A DNA stretch of 64,000 nt from Aciditerrimonas ferrireducens (GTDB lineage: Bacteria > Actinomycetota > Acidimicrobiia > Acidimicrobiales > UBA8190): NCBI RefSeq assembly GCF_023130475.1, contig NZ_JAKHEX010000001.1:62001-126000 (forward strand). The letters run 5' to 3'. Positions 36,288 through 44,769 of the stretch are shown here, in pieces. Position 1 is the stretch's first letter; every line of letters starts with the position of its first letter. The notes under the pieces were generated by a model. The model saw only the letters and a list, made by a program, of their open reading frames with translations, had not been told where the DNA came from and did no database searches. A program made the translations under genes and the position numbers.

Positions 36288-37422
36288 GACACCCCGGCGG
36301 CTCCGGCTGGCCCGGCTGGCGGCCGGGCTGTCCCAGGACCAGCTGGCCGAGGCGGTTGGGGTGAGCCGGCAGGCCATCGCCGCCATGGAGCGGGGCCGCC
36401 ACGACCCCTCCCTGGCCGTGGCCCTGCGGCTGGCCGCGGCGCTGGGCAGCACCGTGGAAGAGCTCTTCGGGGGGGAAGCCGAGGTGCCCGGCGGCCGGGC
36501 GCGCTTGGCCCCGGCCGCCCAGCCGGGGGAACGGGCGATGCTGGAGCGGGCCGGAGGCCGGCTGGCAGTAGCCGGGGTGGGTGGCCAGCCCGTGGGCTTC
36601 GGCCTGGTGGGCGACGTGGCCGCCGGGTTCGGGCTCCGGCCGGCCTCGGCCCAGCTGAGCGAGACCGTCGGGCTGCTGGCGGAGGAGGACCCCGAGGTGA
36701 CGATCCGGCCGCTTCGGCCCAATCGTCCCACGGTCGTGGTGGCCGGCTGCGACCCGGCCCTGGCGCTGCTCGCCGAACCGCTGGGCCGCCAGGACCCGCC
36801 CCTGGACCTGCTCTGGTGGCCCTGCTCGAGCCGCCGGGCCCTGGCCCTCCTGGCCGCCGGCCTGGTGCACGCCGCCGGGGTCCACGGTCCGCGCGACGCG
36901 CTGCCCGGGGTCGGCCAGGTCGGCCCGGCGCTGGCCGACCAGGGCGGGGGGGTGGTCGTGGGGTTCACCCACTGGGTCGAGGGCCTCGTCCTCGCCCCCG
37001 AGCTGGCCGAGCAGGTCGACGGGGTGGCGGCCCTGGCCGAGCAGGGGCTGCGGGTGGCGAACCGGGAGCCGGGGGCCGAGGCCAGGCGGGTCCTGGAGGA
37101 CGAGGCCGCCCGGGCCGGCGTGCCCCTCGCCGCCCTGCCCGGGGCCGACAGCCAGGTGCCCGGCCACCTGCAGGTGGCTTCGGCGGTGGCCAGCGGGCTG
37201 GCCGACGCCGGGGTGGCCCTGGAGCCGGCGGCGCTCCTCTTCGGCCTCGGCTTCGTCCCCCTCGTCGAGGAGCGCTTCGACCTCGTGGTCCCCCGGGCCC
37301 GTCTCGCCGACCCCGAGGTGCGGGGTCTGCTCCAGGCCCTCGGGGGGGACCTGCGCCGCCAGCTGCTCGCCGTCCCCGGCTACGGCACCGGGGACCTCGG
37401 CGAGGTCCTGGCGACCCTCTGA
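36274..37422 (+). CDS. XRE-type HTH regulator fused to a periplasmic-binding-protein-like sensor domain
   Basis: 382 residues. The N-terminal HTH (about 8-62) reads RLARLAAGLSQDQLAEAVGV then SRQAIAAMERGRHDPSLAVA. The rest (about 85-375) is a PBP-like substrate-binding domain (PF12727 type: VVVAGCDPALALLAEPLG, FTHWVEGLVLAPE, ASAVASGLADAGVALEPAA), seen in one-component regulators of molybdate metabolism. Being the last gene of the oxyanion operon, it is the likely ModE substitute that reads cofactor or metal status. GTG 36274 has GAGGAG 8 bases upstream; a TTG at 36268 lies too close to it. The last 43 bases overlap the transglutaminase gene end antisense. Confidence 0.82.
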   Translation: MPAAETPRRLRLARLAAGLSQDQLAEAVGVSRQAIAAMERGRHDPSLAVALRLAAALGSTVEELFGGEAEVPGGRARLAPAAQPGERAMLERAGGRLAVAGVGGQPVGFGLVGDVAAGFGLRPASAQLSETVGLLAEEDPEVTIRPLRPNRPTVVVAGCDPALALLAEPLGRQDPPLDLLWWPCSSRRALALLAAGLVHAAGVHGPRDALPGVGQVGPALADQGGGVVVGFTHWVEGLVLAPELAEQVDGVAALAEQGLRVANREPGAEARRVLEDEAARAGVPLAALPGADSQVPGHLQVASAVASGLADAGVALEPAALLFGLGFVPLVEERFDLVVPRARLADPEVRGLLQALGGDLRRQLLAVPGYGTGDLGEVLATL

Positions 37423-39695
37423 CCCGCCGACGGGCCGCGCCGGGGGGCGCCGGCCCGGGCCAGGGCGCGGGCCAGGCGCCGGGCCTCCTCGGCCTCGGCG
37501 GCGCCCGGTGGTCGAGGCCCGAACCAGGCCGCGGCGACCAGGTCCTCCAGGGCCTGGGCGGCCTCGGCCAGCGGCTCGGGCAGGGGTGCCAGCGCGGGCC
37601 GGGCCGCCAGGCGCCGGGCAGCTCGCCGGTGAGCCCGGGCGATCCGCCGACGGGCCTGGGCCGGGGACAGGGCCCGTCCCGAGGACAGGCCCAGGGCCCC
37701 GAGGCCGAGGAGGACGACGAGCACGAGGGCCACGACCAGCGGCCAAAGAACCCCCGACCCGCTCGGGGACGCGGCGGGCAGGGCGCTCGTCGAGGGGGCG
37801 GCCGCGTGGGCCAGGCCCAGGGGTCCCTGGAGGTGCCGGGCGGCTCGGGGGGCCGTGCCGGTGCTGCTCGGCAGCTGGCCGGGGCCCTGGACGCCGAGGG
37901 CCGAGGGCACCGTGCCGTGGAGCGAGCCGCTCGCCGGGCCGCTGCTCGCCACCGGGCCGGCACCCGGGAGGCCAGGGGTGCTGCCGACCCCCGTCGGGGC
38001 CGCCACCCCCCGCGCCGCGCTGCCGGCGGCGCCCGAGCCGCCGACCGCCGGAGGTGTCGGCTCGAAGGCCACCCAGCCGGCCGACCCGAGATAGACCTCC
38101 GGCCAGACGTGGGCGTCGGCGGCCGTCACGGCGAAGTGCCCGGGGCTGGTCTGCCGACCGGCGGTGAAGCCGACCGCCAGGACGGTCGGGAGGCCGTCGA
38201 GGCGGGCGAGGACCCCGAACGCCGAGGCGAACTGCTGGCAGTAGCCGGCCCGGGTGTCGAAGAGGAAGGCCGCCAAGGGGTTAGCGCCCCGGGGGGCCGG
38301 CGGGGGGTCCAAGGTGTAGCGGAACCGGGCCGAGGTCAGGTAGTCGACCAGGGCGACGGCCTCGTCGAAGGGGCTCTGGAGGCCGGCCACCAGGCGGTGG
38401 GCCAGGGCCACCACCGAGGCCGGGACGGCCGGCAGGCCGAGGGCCGGTCGGAGCCAGCCCGGCAAGGGGCTCGGCTCGGCCAGGCGGGCCAGGACGCTCG
38501 CCGGAGCGGTCTCGACCAGCGAGACCACCTCGTAGCGGCGGGGGTCGGGCCCGTTGGCCACGACGTCCCCCTGGGCGCCCTGGACCGTGGCGTGGGGGCC
38601 CCGGACCGACGCCGGGGTGGCCGCGGCCGGCAGCCAGGGGCTCTGGAGGTGGACCAGCTGGACCTCCTGGACCAGCCGGGTCCGCCCGAGCGTCGCCGCC
38701 CGCCGGCCCCGGGCCTTGGCCGGCGGGGCGATGGTCGGGCCTGGCACCCAGGCCGAGCCGGTGAAGCTGGCCAGGGTGGTGAGCTGCCAGTAGGTCGGGA
38801 AGCGGGCCGTGACCCGGAAGGCCAACAGGTTGGTGAGGCGGAGCTTCTCGGCTCGGAGGTCGGCGGTGGGCTGCCCCACGACCAGGCTGCTCCCCGAGCC
38901 GTGGCCCGGCGCGCTGCTCGTCAGGCGGTGGCCGGCCACCGGGGCGAGGGCCACCGCTGCGGTCACCAGGGTGGCCAGGGTCAGCGGGCCGAGGGCCGCC
39001 AGCGTGCGGGTCCGGCAGCAGAGCCCGAGGGTCAAGGCAGCCAGCACGACCCAGGCCACAAGGGCCCCGAGGTCCCTCCCGCTCGTCAGCCCGGCGCCGG
39101 CCCCGAGGAGGACCGCCGAGGGGACCAGACCGGCCAGGACCGGCCTCGGACACCCCGGCGCTCCCGTCCGAAGGGAACCCGCAGGACCTGGCAGCGCCCC
39201 GGCCAGGCCGACCGTGCCGAGGGCCCCGGCGAGCCCGGCCAGGGCGGCCAGGGCCAGTCGCAAGGGCCTGGTGGGCTCCACCGGGGGATGGGCCTGGGCC
39301 ATGGCGGCGCGAACCGCCGAGACCGCCTGCCCCACGGCTCGGACGCTGCCGGGGCCCGGCAGCCCGACCAGGGTGGCCCCGGGCCGGACCACCCAGAGGG
39401 CCGCCAGGCACCCCAAGGCCCCGCCGAGCAGGGCCGCACCCACGAGCACCCCGGCGCCGTGCCGCCCAGATCGCCCGGCCCGTCGCCGGTCCTGGGCCAG
39501 TCCCAGGACCGCCCCCACCCCCGCGGCGCCGATGAGCGCGGCCGGCAGGGCAGCCAGCTCGACCCGAGGAGCCTGGTGGAACAGCGGCCAGAACGCCCCG
39601 ACACCGGCCGAGGCGAGGGCCGCCGCCAGGGCCGCCCGCCCAGCCAGGGTCGGGAGCCCGCTCGGGGCACGGCGGGGGCGGCGACCAGCGGTCAT
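37380..39695 (-). CDS. Transglutaminase-like membrane protein (TgpA/DUF3488-DUF4129 type)
   Basis: 771 residues. About seven to eight hydrophobic helices occupy the first 250 residues, an extracellular region follows and the transglutaminase-like core is near residues 460-560: RAGYCQQFASAFGVLARLDG (Cys), GHFAVTAADAHVWPEVYLG (His) and GWVAFEPTP (Asp region). Then come a Gly/Ser/Pro-rich linker, one more helix (LWPLVVALVLVVLLGLGALGL) and a DUF4129-like cytoplasmic tail. It is the third gene of a moxR-DUF58-tgpA operon (ATGA-type overlap with DUF58), a widespread module of unknown but probably envelope-related function. Its 3' end overlaps the HTH/PBP gene by 43 bp. Confidence 0.85.
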   Translation of the reverse strand: MTAGRRPRRAPSGLPTLAGRAALAAALASAGVGAFWPLFHQAPRVELAALPAALIGAAGVGAVLGLAQDRRRAGRSGRHGAGVLVGAALLGGALGCLAALWVVRPGATLVGLPGPGSVRAVGQAVSAVRAAMAQAHPPVEPTRPLRLALAALAGLAGALGTVGLAGALPGPAGSLRTGAPGCPRPVLAGLVPSAVLLGAGAGLTSGRDLGALVAWVVLAALTLGLCCRTRTLAALGPLTLATLVTAAVALAPVAGHRLTSSAPGHGSGSSLVVGQPTADLRAEKLRLTNLLAFRVTARFPTYWQLTTLASFTGSAWVPGPTIAPPAKARGRRAATLGRTRLVQEVQLVHLQSPWLPAAATPASVRGPHATVQGAQGDVVANGPDPRRYEVVSLVETAPASVLARLAEPSPLPGWLRPALGLPAVPASVVALAHRLVAGLQSPFDEAVALVDYLTSARFRYTLDPPPAPRGANPLAAFLFDTRAGYCQQFASAFGVLARLDGLPTVLAVGFTAGRQTSPGHFAVTAADAHVWPEVYLGSAGWVAFEPTPPAVGGSGAAGSAARGVAAPTGVGSTPGLPGAGPVASSGPASGSLHGTVPSALGVQGPGQLPSSTGTAPRAARHLQGPLGLAHAAAPSTSALPAASPSGSGVLWPLVVALVLVVLLGLGALGLSSGRALSPAQARRRIARAHRRAARRLAARPALAPLPEPLAEAAQALEDLVAAAWFGPRPPGAAEAEEARRLARALARAGAPRRGPSAGQRVARTSPRSPVP

Positions 39696-40681
39696 GGGGC
39701 GAGGGGGGCGGCCCGAGGACGGGGCGGCGCGCTGGCCAGCCAGAGGGCGGCACGGACGAACGCCGCCGGGTCGGTGGACTCGACCACGAGGGGCGAGACG
39801 GCCGGCGCTCGGAGCTCGACGGACCGGGCCGCCTGGAGGGACCGCAGGACCAGGCCAGCGGCCACGGCGACGACCGCAGCCCCGGGGTCGGCCGGGTCGC
39901 TTGGCCCCGGTGACCCAGGGGCGACCCGGGTCGCTTCGGCCAGCTGGGCCAGGTCGACGACCGCGGTGGGCCGGGGAGCCGGGGCCGGGGGACCCGAGCG
40001 GAGGAGCAGGGTCCCGGTCCGGAGGCTGGCCGGCCAGTGGACCCGGGCCGGGGAGGCCACCCGGTCGGTCCGGACCAGGCCCGGCTCGGGGGGCGGCTCG
40101 GGCGGGCCGCCCGGGGACGGAGGGGTGAGGAGCCGATGGTCCGTGAGCCTCGGCGGGGGGAGCACCGGCACGCGGGCCGGTTCGAGGCGGCCGACCGGCC
40201 AGGCCCAGAGCCCGAGCGCGTCGAGCAGGTAGACGCTGGCGGCCGGCAGGGCCAGGATTCCCCGGTGGGCCGGCCGGGGCGGGTCCAGGAGGGCGGGGGC
40301 GAGCTGCCCGGCGGGGCCGACGAGGAGGGGCACGAGGGGCGGCCGGCGGCCCGGCCGGGGGGTGGCCAGGGGGTCGTCGGCCGCCAGGGACCCGACGGGG
40401 CCCGCCGTGCGCATCGGGACCCCGCCAGGGTCCTGCCAGGCGAGGGGGAGGGGCTGGCCGATCAGGCCGACCCCCGGCAGGGGGCTCGCCACCAGGCCAC
40501 CGGGGCGCAGGCCAGCCCGGGACCGAGGTCGGGCCAGGGCGCTGGTCGCCAGCAGGGCCAGGAGGCCCGCGCCGAGACCCACGAGGGCCGCCACGGCGTC
40601 GAGCTCCCCCGCCACGACGAGGACCAGCCCGAGCGCGCCGAGCAGCCGACCCCGGGGCAACAGACGGGGCCAGCTGCTCAC
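39692..40681 (-). CDS. DUF58-family membrane-anchored protein (divergent)
   Basis: 329 residues. Two hydrophobic segments at the N-terminus (about 10-50) are followed by a soluble von Willebrand-like region. The DUF58 signature usually reads like D-P-x-R-x-I-x-W-x-x-S-A-R; here it is the degenerate RVHWPASLRTGTLLLRS (about 220-236). The proline/arginine content is high. Assignment rests mainly on its position between MoxR and the transglutaminase, with 4-base overlaps on both sides (GTG 40681 overlapping the moxR TGA). Function unknown; probable partner of the MoxR ATPase. Confidence 0.7.
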   Translation of the reverse strand: MSSWPRLLPRGRLLGALGLVLVVAGELDAVAALVGLGAGLLALLATSALARPRSRAGLRPGGLVASPLPGVGLIGQPLPLAWQDPGGVPMRTAGPVGSLAADDPLATPRPGRRPPLVPLLVGPAGQLAPALLDPPRPAHRGILALPAASVYLLDALGLWAWPVGRLEPARVPVLPPPRLTDHRLLTPPSPGGPPEPPPEPGLVRTDRVASPARVHWPASLRTGTLLLRSGPPAPAPRPTAVVDLAQLAEATRVAPGSPGPSDPADPGAAVVAVAAGLVLRSLQAARSVELRAPAVSPLVVESTDPAAFVRAALWLASAPPRPRAAPLAP

Positions 40682-41664
40682 GGCGCCGCCCGGCGGGGAC
40701 GGGGGCCGGCGCGGGCCGGGGCGACCGGCTGGTCGACGCCCGGCAGGGGCCCAGGACCGGGGGCTGGCAGCCGGGCCAGGACCTCGGCCAGCACCTCGGC
40801 CGGCCGGCGGCCGGCCAGGACGGCAGCTGGGGCCAGCTGGACCCGATGGGCCAGCACCGGCCCGGCGAGCTGCTGGAGGTCCCGGGGCACGACGAACTCC
40901 CGGCCCTCCACCAGGGCCAGGGCCCGGGCAGCCCGCTGGAGGCCGAGGCCGGCCCGCGGGGAAGGGCCGACGAGGACCGCTGGGTGGCGGCGGGTCTCGA
41001 GCAGGACCTCCAGGAGGTACTGGCGGACGGCCGGGGCCACGTGGACCTGGTCGACGGCGGCCCGCAGGCCCAGGAGCTCGTCGGGCCCGAGGGCGGCCGG
41101 CAGCTGGTCGGCTCGGCCGAGCAGCTCGCCCCGGGTCAACAGCTCCAGCTCGTCGGCCGGCTCGGGGTAGCCGAGGGCCAGGCTGAGCAAGAAGCGGTCC
41201 CGCTGGCTCTGGGGCAAGGGGAAGACCCCCTCGCTGTCGGCCGGGTTCTGGGTAGCGAGCACCAAGAAAGGCTGGGGCAGGCGGTGGGTGGTGCCGTCCA
41301 CCGTCACCGCCGCCTCCTCCATGGCCTCCAGCTCGTCGGCCAGGACGATGTTCGCGAAGAGGGGTCCGGGGCGGAAGCGGAGCTCGCCGCTCCCGTCGGG
41401 CACCAGGGCGCCGGTCAGGTCCGCCGGCAGCAGGTCGGCGGTGCCCTGGACGCGGCGGACGCTCAGGCCGAGGCTCCGGGCCAGGGCGGTCGCCAGGGTG
41501 GTCTTGCCGACCCCCGGGAGGTCCTCCAACAGGACGTGGCCGCCGGCCACCAGGGCCACTAGGGCCAGGACGACGGCCTCGTGGTGGCCGACGACCACCT
41601 GGGCCACCTGGTCGAGGACCCGTCGCAGCGGCCCTGGCTCGGGCGGGCTGCCCGGGAGGCTCAC
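40678..41664 (-). CDS. MoxR-family AAA ATPase lacking part of the Walker B region
   Basis: 328 residues. Walker A is in LLEDLPGVGKTTLATALAR and the sensor-1 region in PFLVLATQNPADSEGVFPLP. Normally the Walker B segment reads NILLADEINRAPxKTQxALLEAME. Here NIVLADE is joined directly to LEAMEEAAVTVDG, so about 12 residues including the INRA motif are absent without a frame change (junction near 41330). The rest of the protein, including the lid QYLLEVLLETRRHP and GPSPRAGLGL, is normal. Such ATPases act as chaperones for neighbouring vWA/DUF58 proteins. If the deletion is real, ATP hydrolysis and oligomer contacts should be impaired. Confidence 0.88.
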   Translation of the reverse strand: MSLPGSPPEPGPLRRVLDQVAQVVVGHHEAVVLALVALVAGGHVLLEDLPGVGKTTLATALARSLGLSVRRVQGTADLLPADLTGALVPDGSGELRFRPGPLFANIVLADELEAMEEAAVTVDGTTHRLPQPFLVLATQNPADSEGVFPLPQSQRDRFLLSLALGYPEPADELELLTRGELLGRADQLPAALGPDELLGLRAAVDQVHVAPAVRQYLLEVLLETRRHPAVLVGPSPRAGLGLQRAARALALVEGREFVVPRDLQQLAGPVLAHRVQLAPAAVLAGRRPAEVLAEVLARLPAPGPGPLPGVDQPVAPARAGPRPRRAAP

Positions 41665-41701
41665 GGGAGAGGGTCTAGCGGCTGGAGATGGCGGGGAGGT
41701 G

Positions 41702-42256
41702 TCAGTCCGGTGACGGTCCGGTTGCGGGGCCAGGGGCCGTCGCGCGGGGGGTCGCGAGCCAGTCGGCCAAGGCGGCGTCCTGGCGGTCCAAGGCGGCCTG
41801 GAGCAGCCCGAGGAGCGGCCCGGTGAGCCGGCCGCCGAGGAGGGGCACGGCCACGGTCAGCTCGGCCCGCACCCGCAGCAGCGTCGAGCGGCCGGTGTCG
41901 CTTCGAACCAGGGCGAGCCGGCCGCGCAGCTCGCCCCGGTGGGGCCCGGTGGTGGCCACCACGAGCAGCTCGGCCTCTCGGGCCCCCTCGGGGCCGGGCG
42001 GCCCCCAGTGCCGGCGGTCCTCCAGGTGGACCGCCGGGCCGACCAGGGGCCGGAACAGGCGGGGGACGGCGCTCGTCGGCAGGTCCAGCTCGAGGACCGT
42101 CGCCGGCGGCTCCCCCGGGTCCTCCTGGCGCTCGGCCCGCACCTCCCGGCCCTCCAGCCGCGCCGCCCAGGCCTCCAGGAACGCCGGGTCGGCGAGGGCC
42201 CCGGCCAGGGCGGCCGGGGAGGCGGGCAGTTCGGCCTCGTGTTCCAGCGACGGCAC
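41702..42256 (-). CDS. DUF2505 protein
   Basis: 184 residues. Typical DUF2505 opening: PSLEHEAELPASPAALAGAL, followed by DPAFLEAWAARL, and a beta-rich continuation (ATVLELDLPTSAVPRLF...). This is a START/SRPBCC-like fold of unknown ligand, common in actinobacteria. GTG 42256 was chosen because GAGGAGG lies about 5 bases upstream; the frame is open further up, to an ATG at 42346, but would run into the divergent gene. It is divergent from another START-like gene at 42345. Confidence 0.75.
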   Translation of the reverse strand: MPSLEHEAELPASPAALAGALADPAFLEAWAARLEGREVRAERQEDPGEPPATVLELDLPTSAVPRLFRPLVGPAVHLEDRRHWGPPGPEGAREAELLVVATTGPHRGELRGRLALVRSDTGRSTLLRVRAELTVAVPLLGGRLTGPLLGLLQAALDRQDAALADWLATPRATAPGPATGPSPD

Positions 42257-42344
42257 GGCAACCTCCTCGACCCGGTGACCTGGCGGGCGGGCCCGACCAG
42301 CATGGCAGGCTGGGGTCGGCTGGAGGACGAGCAGGAGGTGGGGC

Positions 42345-42797
42345 ATGGGTGAGGTGCGGGCCGAGGCCCGTCAGGTGGTGCCGGGGACCCCCCAGGCGGC
42401 CTACGACCTCCTGGCCGACCTGGCGAAGCGCCGGGCGCTCCTGCCGGAGGCCTGGCGGGACCTGGTGGTCGAGCAGGGCGGCCGGGGGGCCGGCACGGTC
42501 TTCCGGGTCACCCTCGTGGCCGGCGGCCGGGAGCGGCAGTACCGCATGGCGCTCGAGGAACCCGAGCCGGGACGCCGACTGCTCGAACGGGACCTCGGCT
42601 CGAGCCTGCGGACCACCTACACCCTCGAGCCGGCCCCCGGCGGGAGCTGCGAGGTCCAGGTGGTGACCACCTGGCAGGGGGCCTCGGGCATCGGGGGGTT
42701 CTTCGAGCGGCGCTTCGCCCCCCGGGCCCTGGCCCAGGTCCACCAGGCCCTCCTGGCCAAGCTGGCCGCCGCCCTCCGAGGAGGCGAGCCAGGATGA
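42345..42797 (+). CDS. SRPBCC (START-like/polyketide cyclase) family protein
   Basis: 150 residues. The pattern VPGTPQAAYDLLADLAKRRA..., then GAGTVFRVTLVAGGRERQYR, LLERDLGSSLRTTYTLEP and the long C-terminal helix RRFAPRALAQVHQALLAKLA is that of small SRPBCC proteins with a hydrophobic ligand pocket. The ligand is unknown. ATG 42345 has CAGGAGG upstream. The end overlaps the NAD-salvage gene start (ATGA at 42794), so the two are coupled. It is divergent from the DUF2505 gene, another START-like protein. Confidence 0.78.
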   Translation: MGEVRAEARQVVPGTPQAAYDLLADLAKRRALLPEAWRDLVVEQGGRGAGTVFRVTLVAGGRERQYRMALEEPEPGRRLLERDLGSSLRTTYTLEPAPGGSCEVQVVTTWQGASGIGGFFERRFAPRALAQVHQALLAKLAAALRGGEPG

Positions 42798-44717
42798 ACC
42801 GCCCCGGGCCAGGGCCCACCCGGCCGGACCCCCTCCTGGTGGACCTCTACGAGCTGACCATGGTCCAGGCCTACTGGCGGGAGGGCCTGGCCGAGCGCCC
42901 CGCCACCTTCAGCCTCTTCGTCCGGCACCTGCCGGCCGAGCGGGGCTGCCTGGTGGCCTGCGGGCTCGACGACGCCCTGGCCTGGCTGGAGGGGCTGCGG
43001 TTCGAGGACGAGGACCTGGCCGACCTCGAGGCCCTGGGCGGGTTCGAGCCCGCCTTCCTCGCCTGGCTGGCTGACTGGCGGTTCCGGGGCCGGGTCCGGG
43101 CGGTGCCCGAGGGCACCCCGGTGGTGGCCCAGGAGCCCCTGCTCGAGGTGGACGCCAGCCTGGCCGAGGGCCAGCTCGTCGAGAGCGGCCTGCTGAACCT
43201 GCTGACGACCCAGACCACCTTGGCCACCAAGGCCGCCCGGCTGCGGGCGGCGGCCGGGGGCCGGCCGGTGGTGGACTTCGCGCTGCGGCGCACCCAGGGC
43301 TTCGAGGCGGCCCTCCGCCTCGCCCGGGCTGCCGCCCTGGTCGGCCTGGCCGGCACGAGCAACGTCCGGGGGGCCCGCCGCTACGGCCTGCCGGCCAGCG
43401 GCGCAGGACGCCTTCGTGGCCTACGGCCGGCAGTACGGGTCGGGGGCGGTGCTGCTGGTGGACACCTACGACCCGCACGAGGGCATCCGGCGGGCGGTGG
43501 CGGCCGCCCGCCGGCTGGCCGAGGAAGGCCAGGTGGTCCGAGGCCTGCGGATCGACTCCGGCGACCTCGGCGCCCTGGCCCGCCGGGCCCGCGACGCCCT
43601 CGACGCCGCTGGCCTGCGCAGCGTCCAGGTGGTGCTCAGCGGCGGCCTCGACGAGAAGCGCATCGCCGAGCTGCTGGCCGCCGGCACCCCCGTCGACGCC
43701 TTCGGGGTCGGCACGGCCCTCGGGGTCGCCGAGGACGCCCCGGTGCTCGAAGCGGTCTACAAGCTCGTGGCCTTCGACGGCCGGCCGGTGGGCAAGACCA
43801 GCCAGGGCAAGGCCAGCCTGCCGGGTCCCAAGCAGCTCTGGCGCCGCCGGGACGGCACGGCGGACGTGCTGGGCCTGGCCGAGGAGCCCGGCCCCGGGGA
43901 GATCTACGAGGCCCTCCTCGTCACGGTCATGCTCGAGGGGCGCCGGACCCCGGCCGGCCTGGAGGACCTCGCCGCCGCCCGGGCCCGGTTCGAGGCGGCC
44001 TGGGCCCGCCTGCCCGAGGAGGTCCGGGCCATCGCCGACCCCGCCACCCTGCCGCTCCGGCTGGCCCCGGGCCTGGCCCGCCTCGTGGGCCTCGACCCGA
44101 GCCTCGAGCTGGACCCCCAGAGCGCGCTCGTGGTGGTCGACGTCCAGAACGACTTCGCCGACCCCCGGGGCAGCCTCTTCGTGCCCGGGGGCGACGAGAT
44201 CGTGCCGCTCGTGAACAGCCTGGTCGACCGAGCCCACCAGGCCGGAGCCCGCGTGGTCTACAGCCAGGACTGGCACCCCCCGGTGACCCCCCACTTCCAG
44301 ACCGCCGGGGGTCCCTGGCCGGTCCACTGCGTCCAGGGCACCTGGGGGGCGGCGTTCCACCCCGGCCTGCAGGTCGCCGGCGAGGTGCTCCAGAAGGGCG
44401 CGGGCGGCGAGGACGGCTACTCGGCGTTCTCCATGCGGGACCCGGCCAGCCAGCGCCAGGTCCCCACGGGCCTGGCCGAGCGCCTCCGGGCCGCGGGGGT
44501 CCGCCACCTGGTGGTCTGCGGACTGGCCCTCGACGTCTGCGTCCGGGCCAGCGCCCTCGACGCCCTCGCCGAGGGCTTCGCGGTCACGGTGGTCGCCGGG
44601 GCCTGCCGAGCGGTCGGCGGGAAGGAGGCCACCGCAGCCACCCTGGCCGAGCTCCAGGCGGCGGGGGCCGAGGTCCACCCCGACCCGGCCGCCGGGCCGG
44701 CCCTCGAGGCCAGCTGA
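42794..44717 (+). pseudogene. Nicotinate phosphoribosyltransferase fused to nicotinamidase, broken by an internal deletion
   Basis: From ATG 42794 the first frame gives the NAPRTase N-terminus: LVDLYELTMVQAYWREGL, LLNLLTTQTTLATKAARL, DFALRRTQGFEAALRLARAA and GTSNVRGARRYGLPASG. Homology then jumps to another frame at about 43395-43415 (AQDAFVAYGRQYG, VLLVDTYDPHEG, LRIDSGDLGAL, FGVGTALGV). The TMAHS-type segment expected between, which contains the phosphorylated histidine region in NAPRTases, is missing (about 40 bp). The same second frame continues without a stop into a nicotinamidase domain. The intact protein would turn nicotinamide into NaMN in two steps (about 650 residues). As read, the first frame stops at 44728 with nonsense sequence. 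The deletion may be real or an assembly error. Confidence 0.82.
44119..44717 (+). other. Nicotinamidase (PncA/isochorismatase-like) domain of the fused gene
   Basis: About 195 residues in the frame opened by the 43.4-kb segment. The catalytic Asp is in LVVVDVQNDFADP, the metal-binding residues are in YSQDWHPPVTPHF, the Lys is in VLQKGAGGEDGYSAF and the nucleophile is in VCGLALDVCVRASALDA, so the triad Asp-Lys-Cys is complete. No strong ribosome binding site marks a separate start, so it was probably expressed only as a fusion. Confidence 0.85.
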
Positions 44718-44769
44718 CCACCAGCTGACGAGCAGGAATGGCTGCGCTCGGCGGGCTGTTGCCCAGGTC

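Noticed and set aside
36816-40232. 1138-codon plus-strand open frame across the transglutaminase operon
   Set aside because: It is antisense to the DUF58 and transglutaminase genes and is made of Gly/Arg/Pro-rich sequence, a GC-driven shadow.
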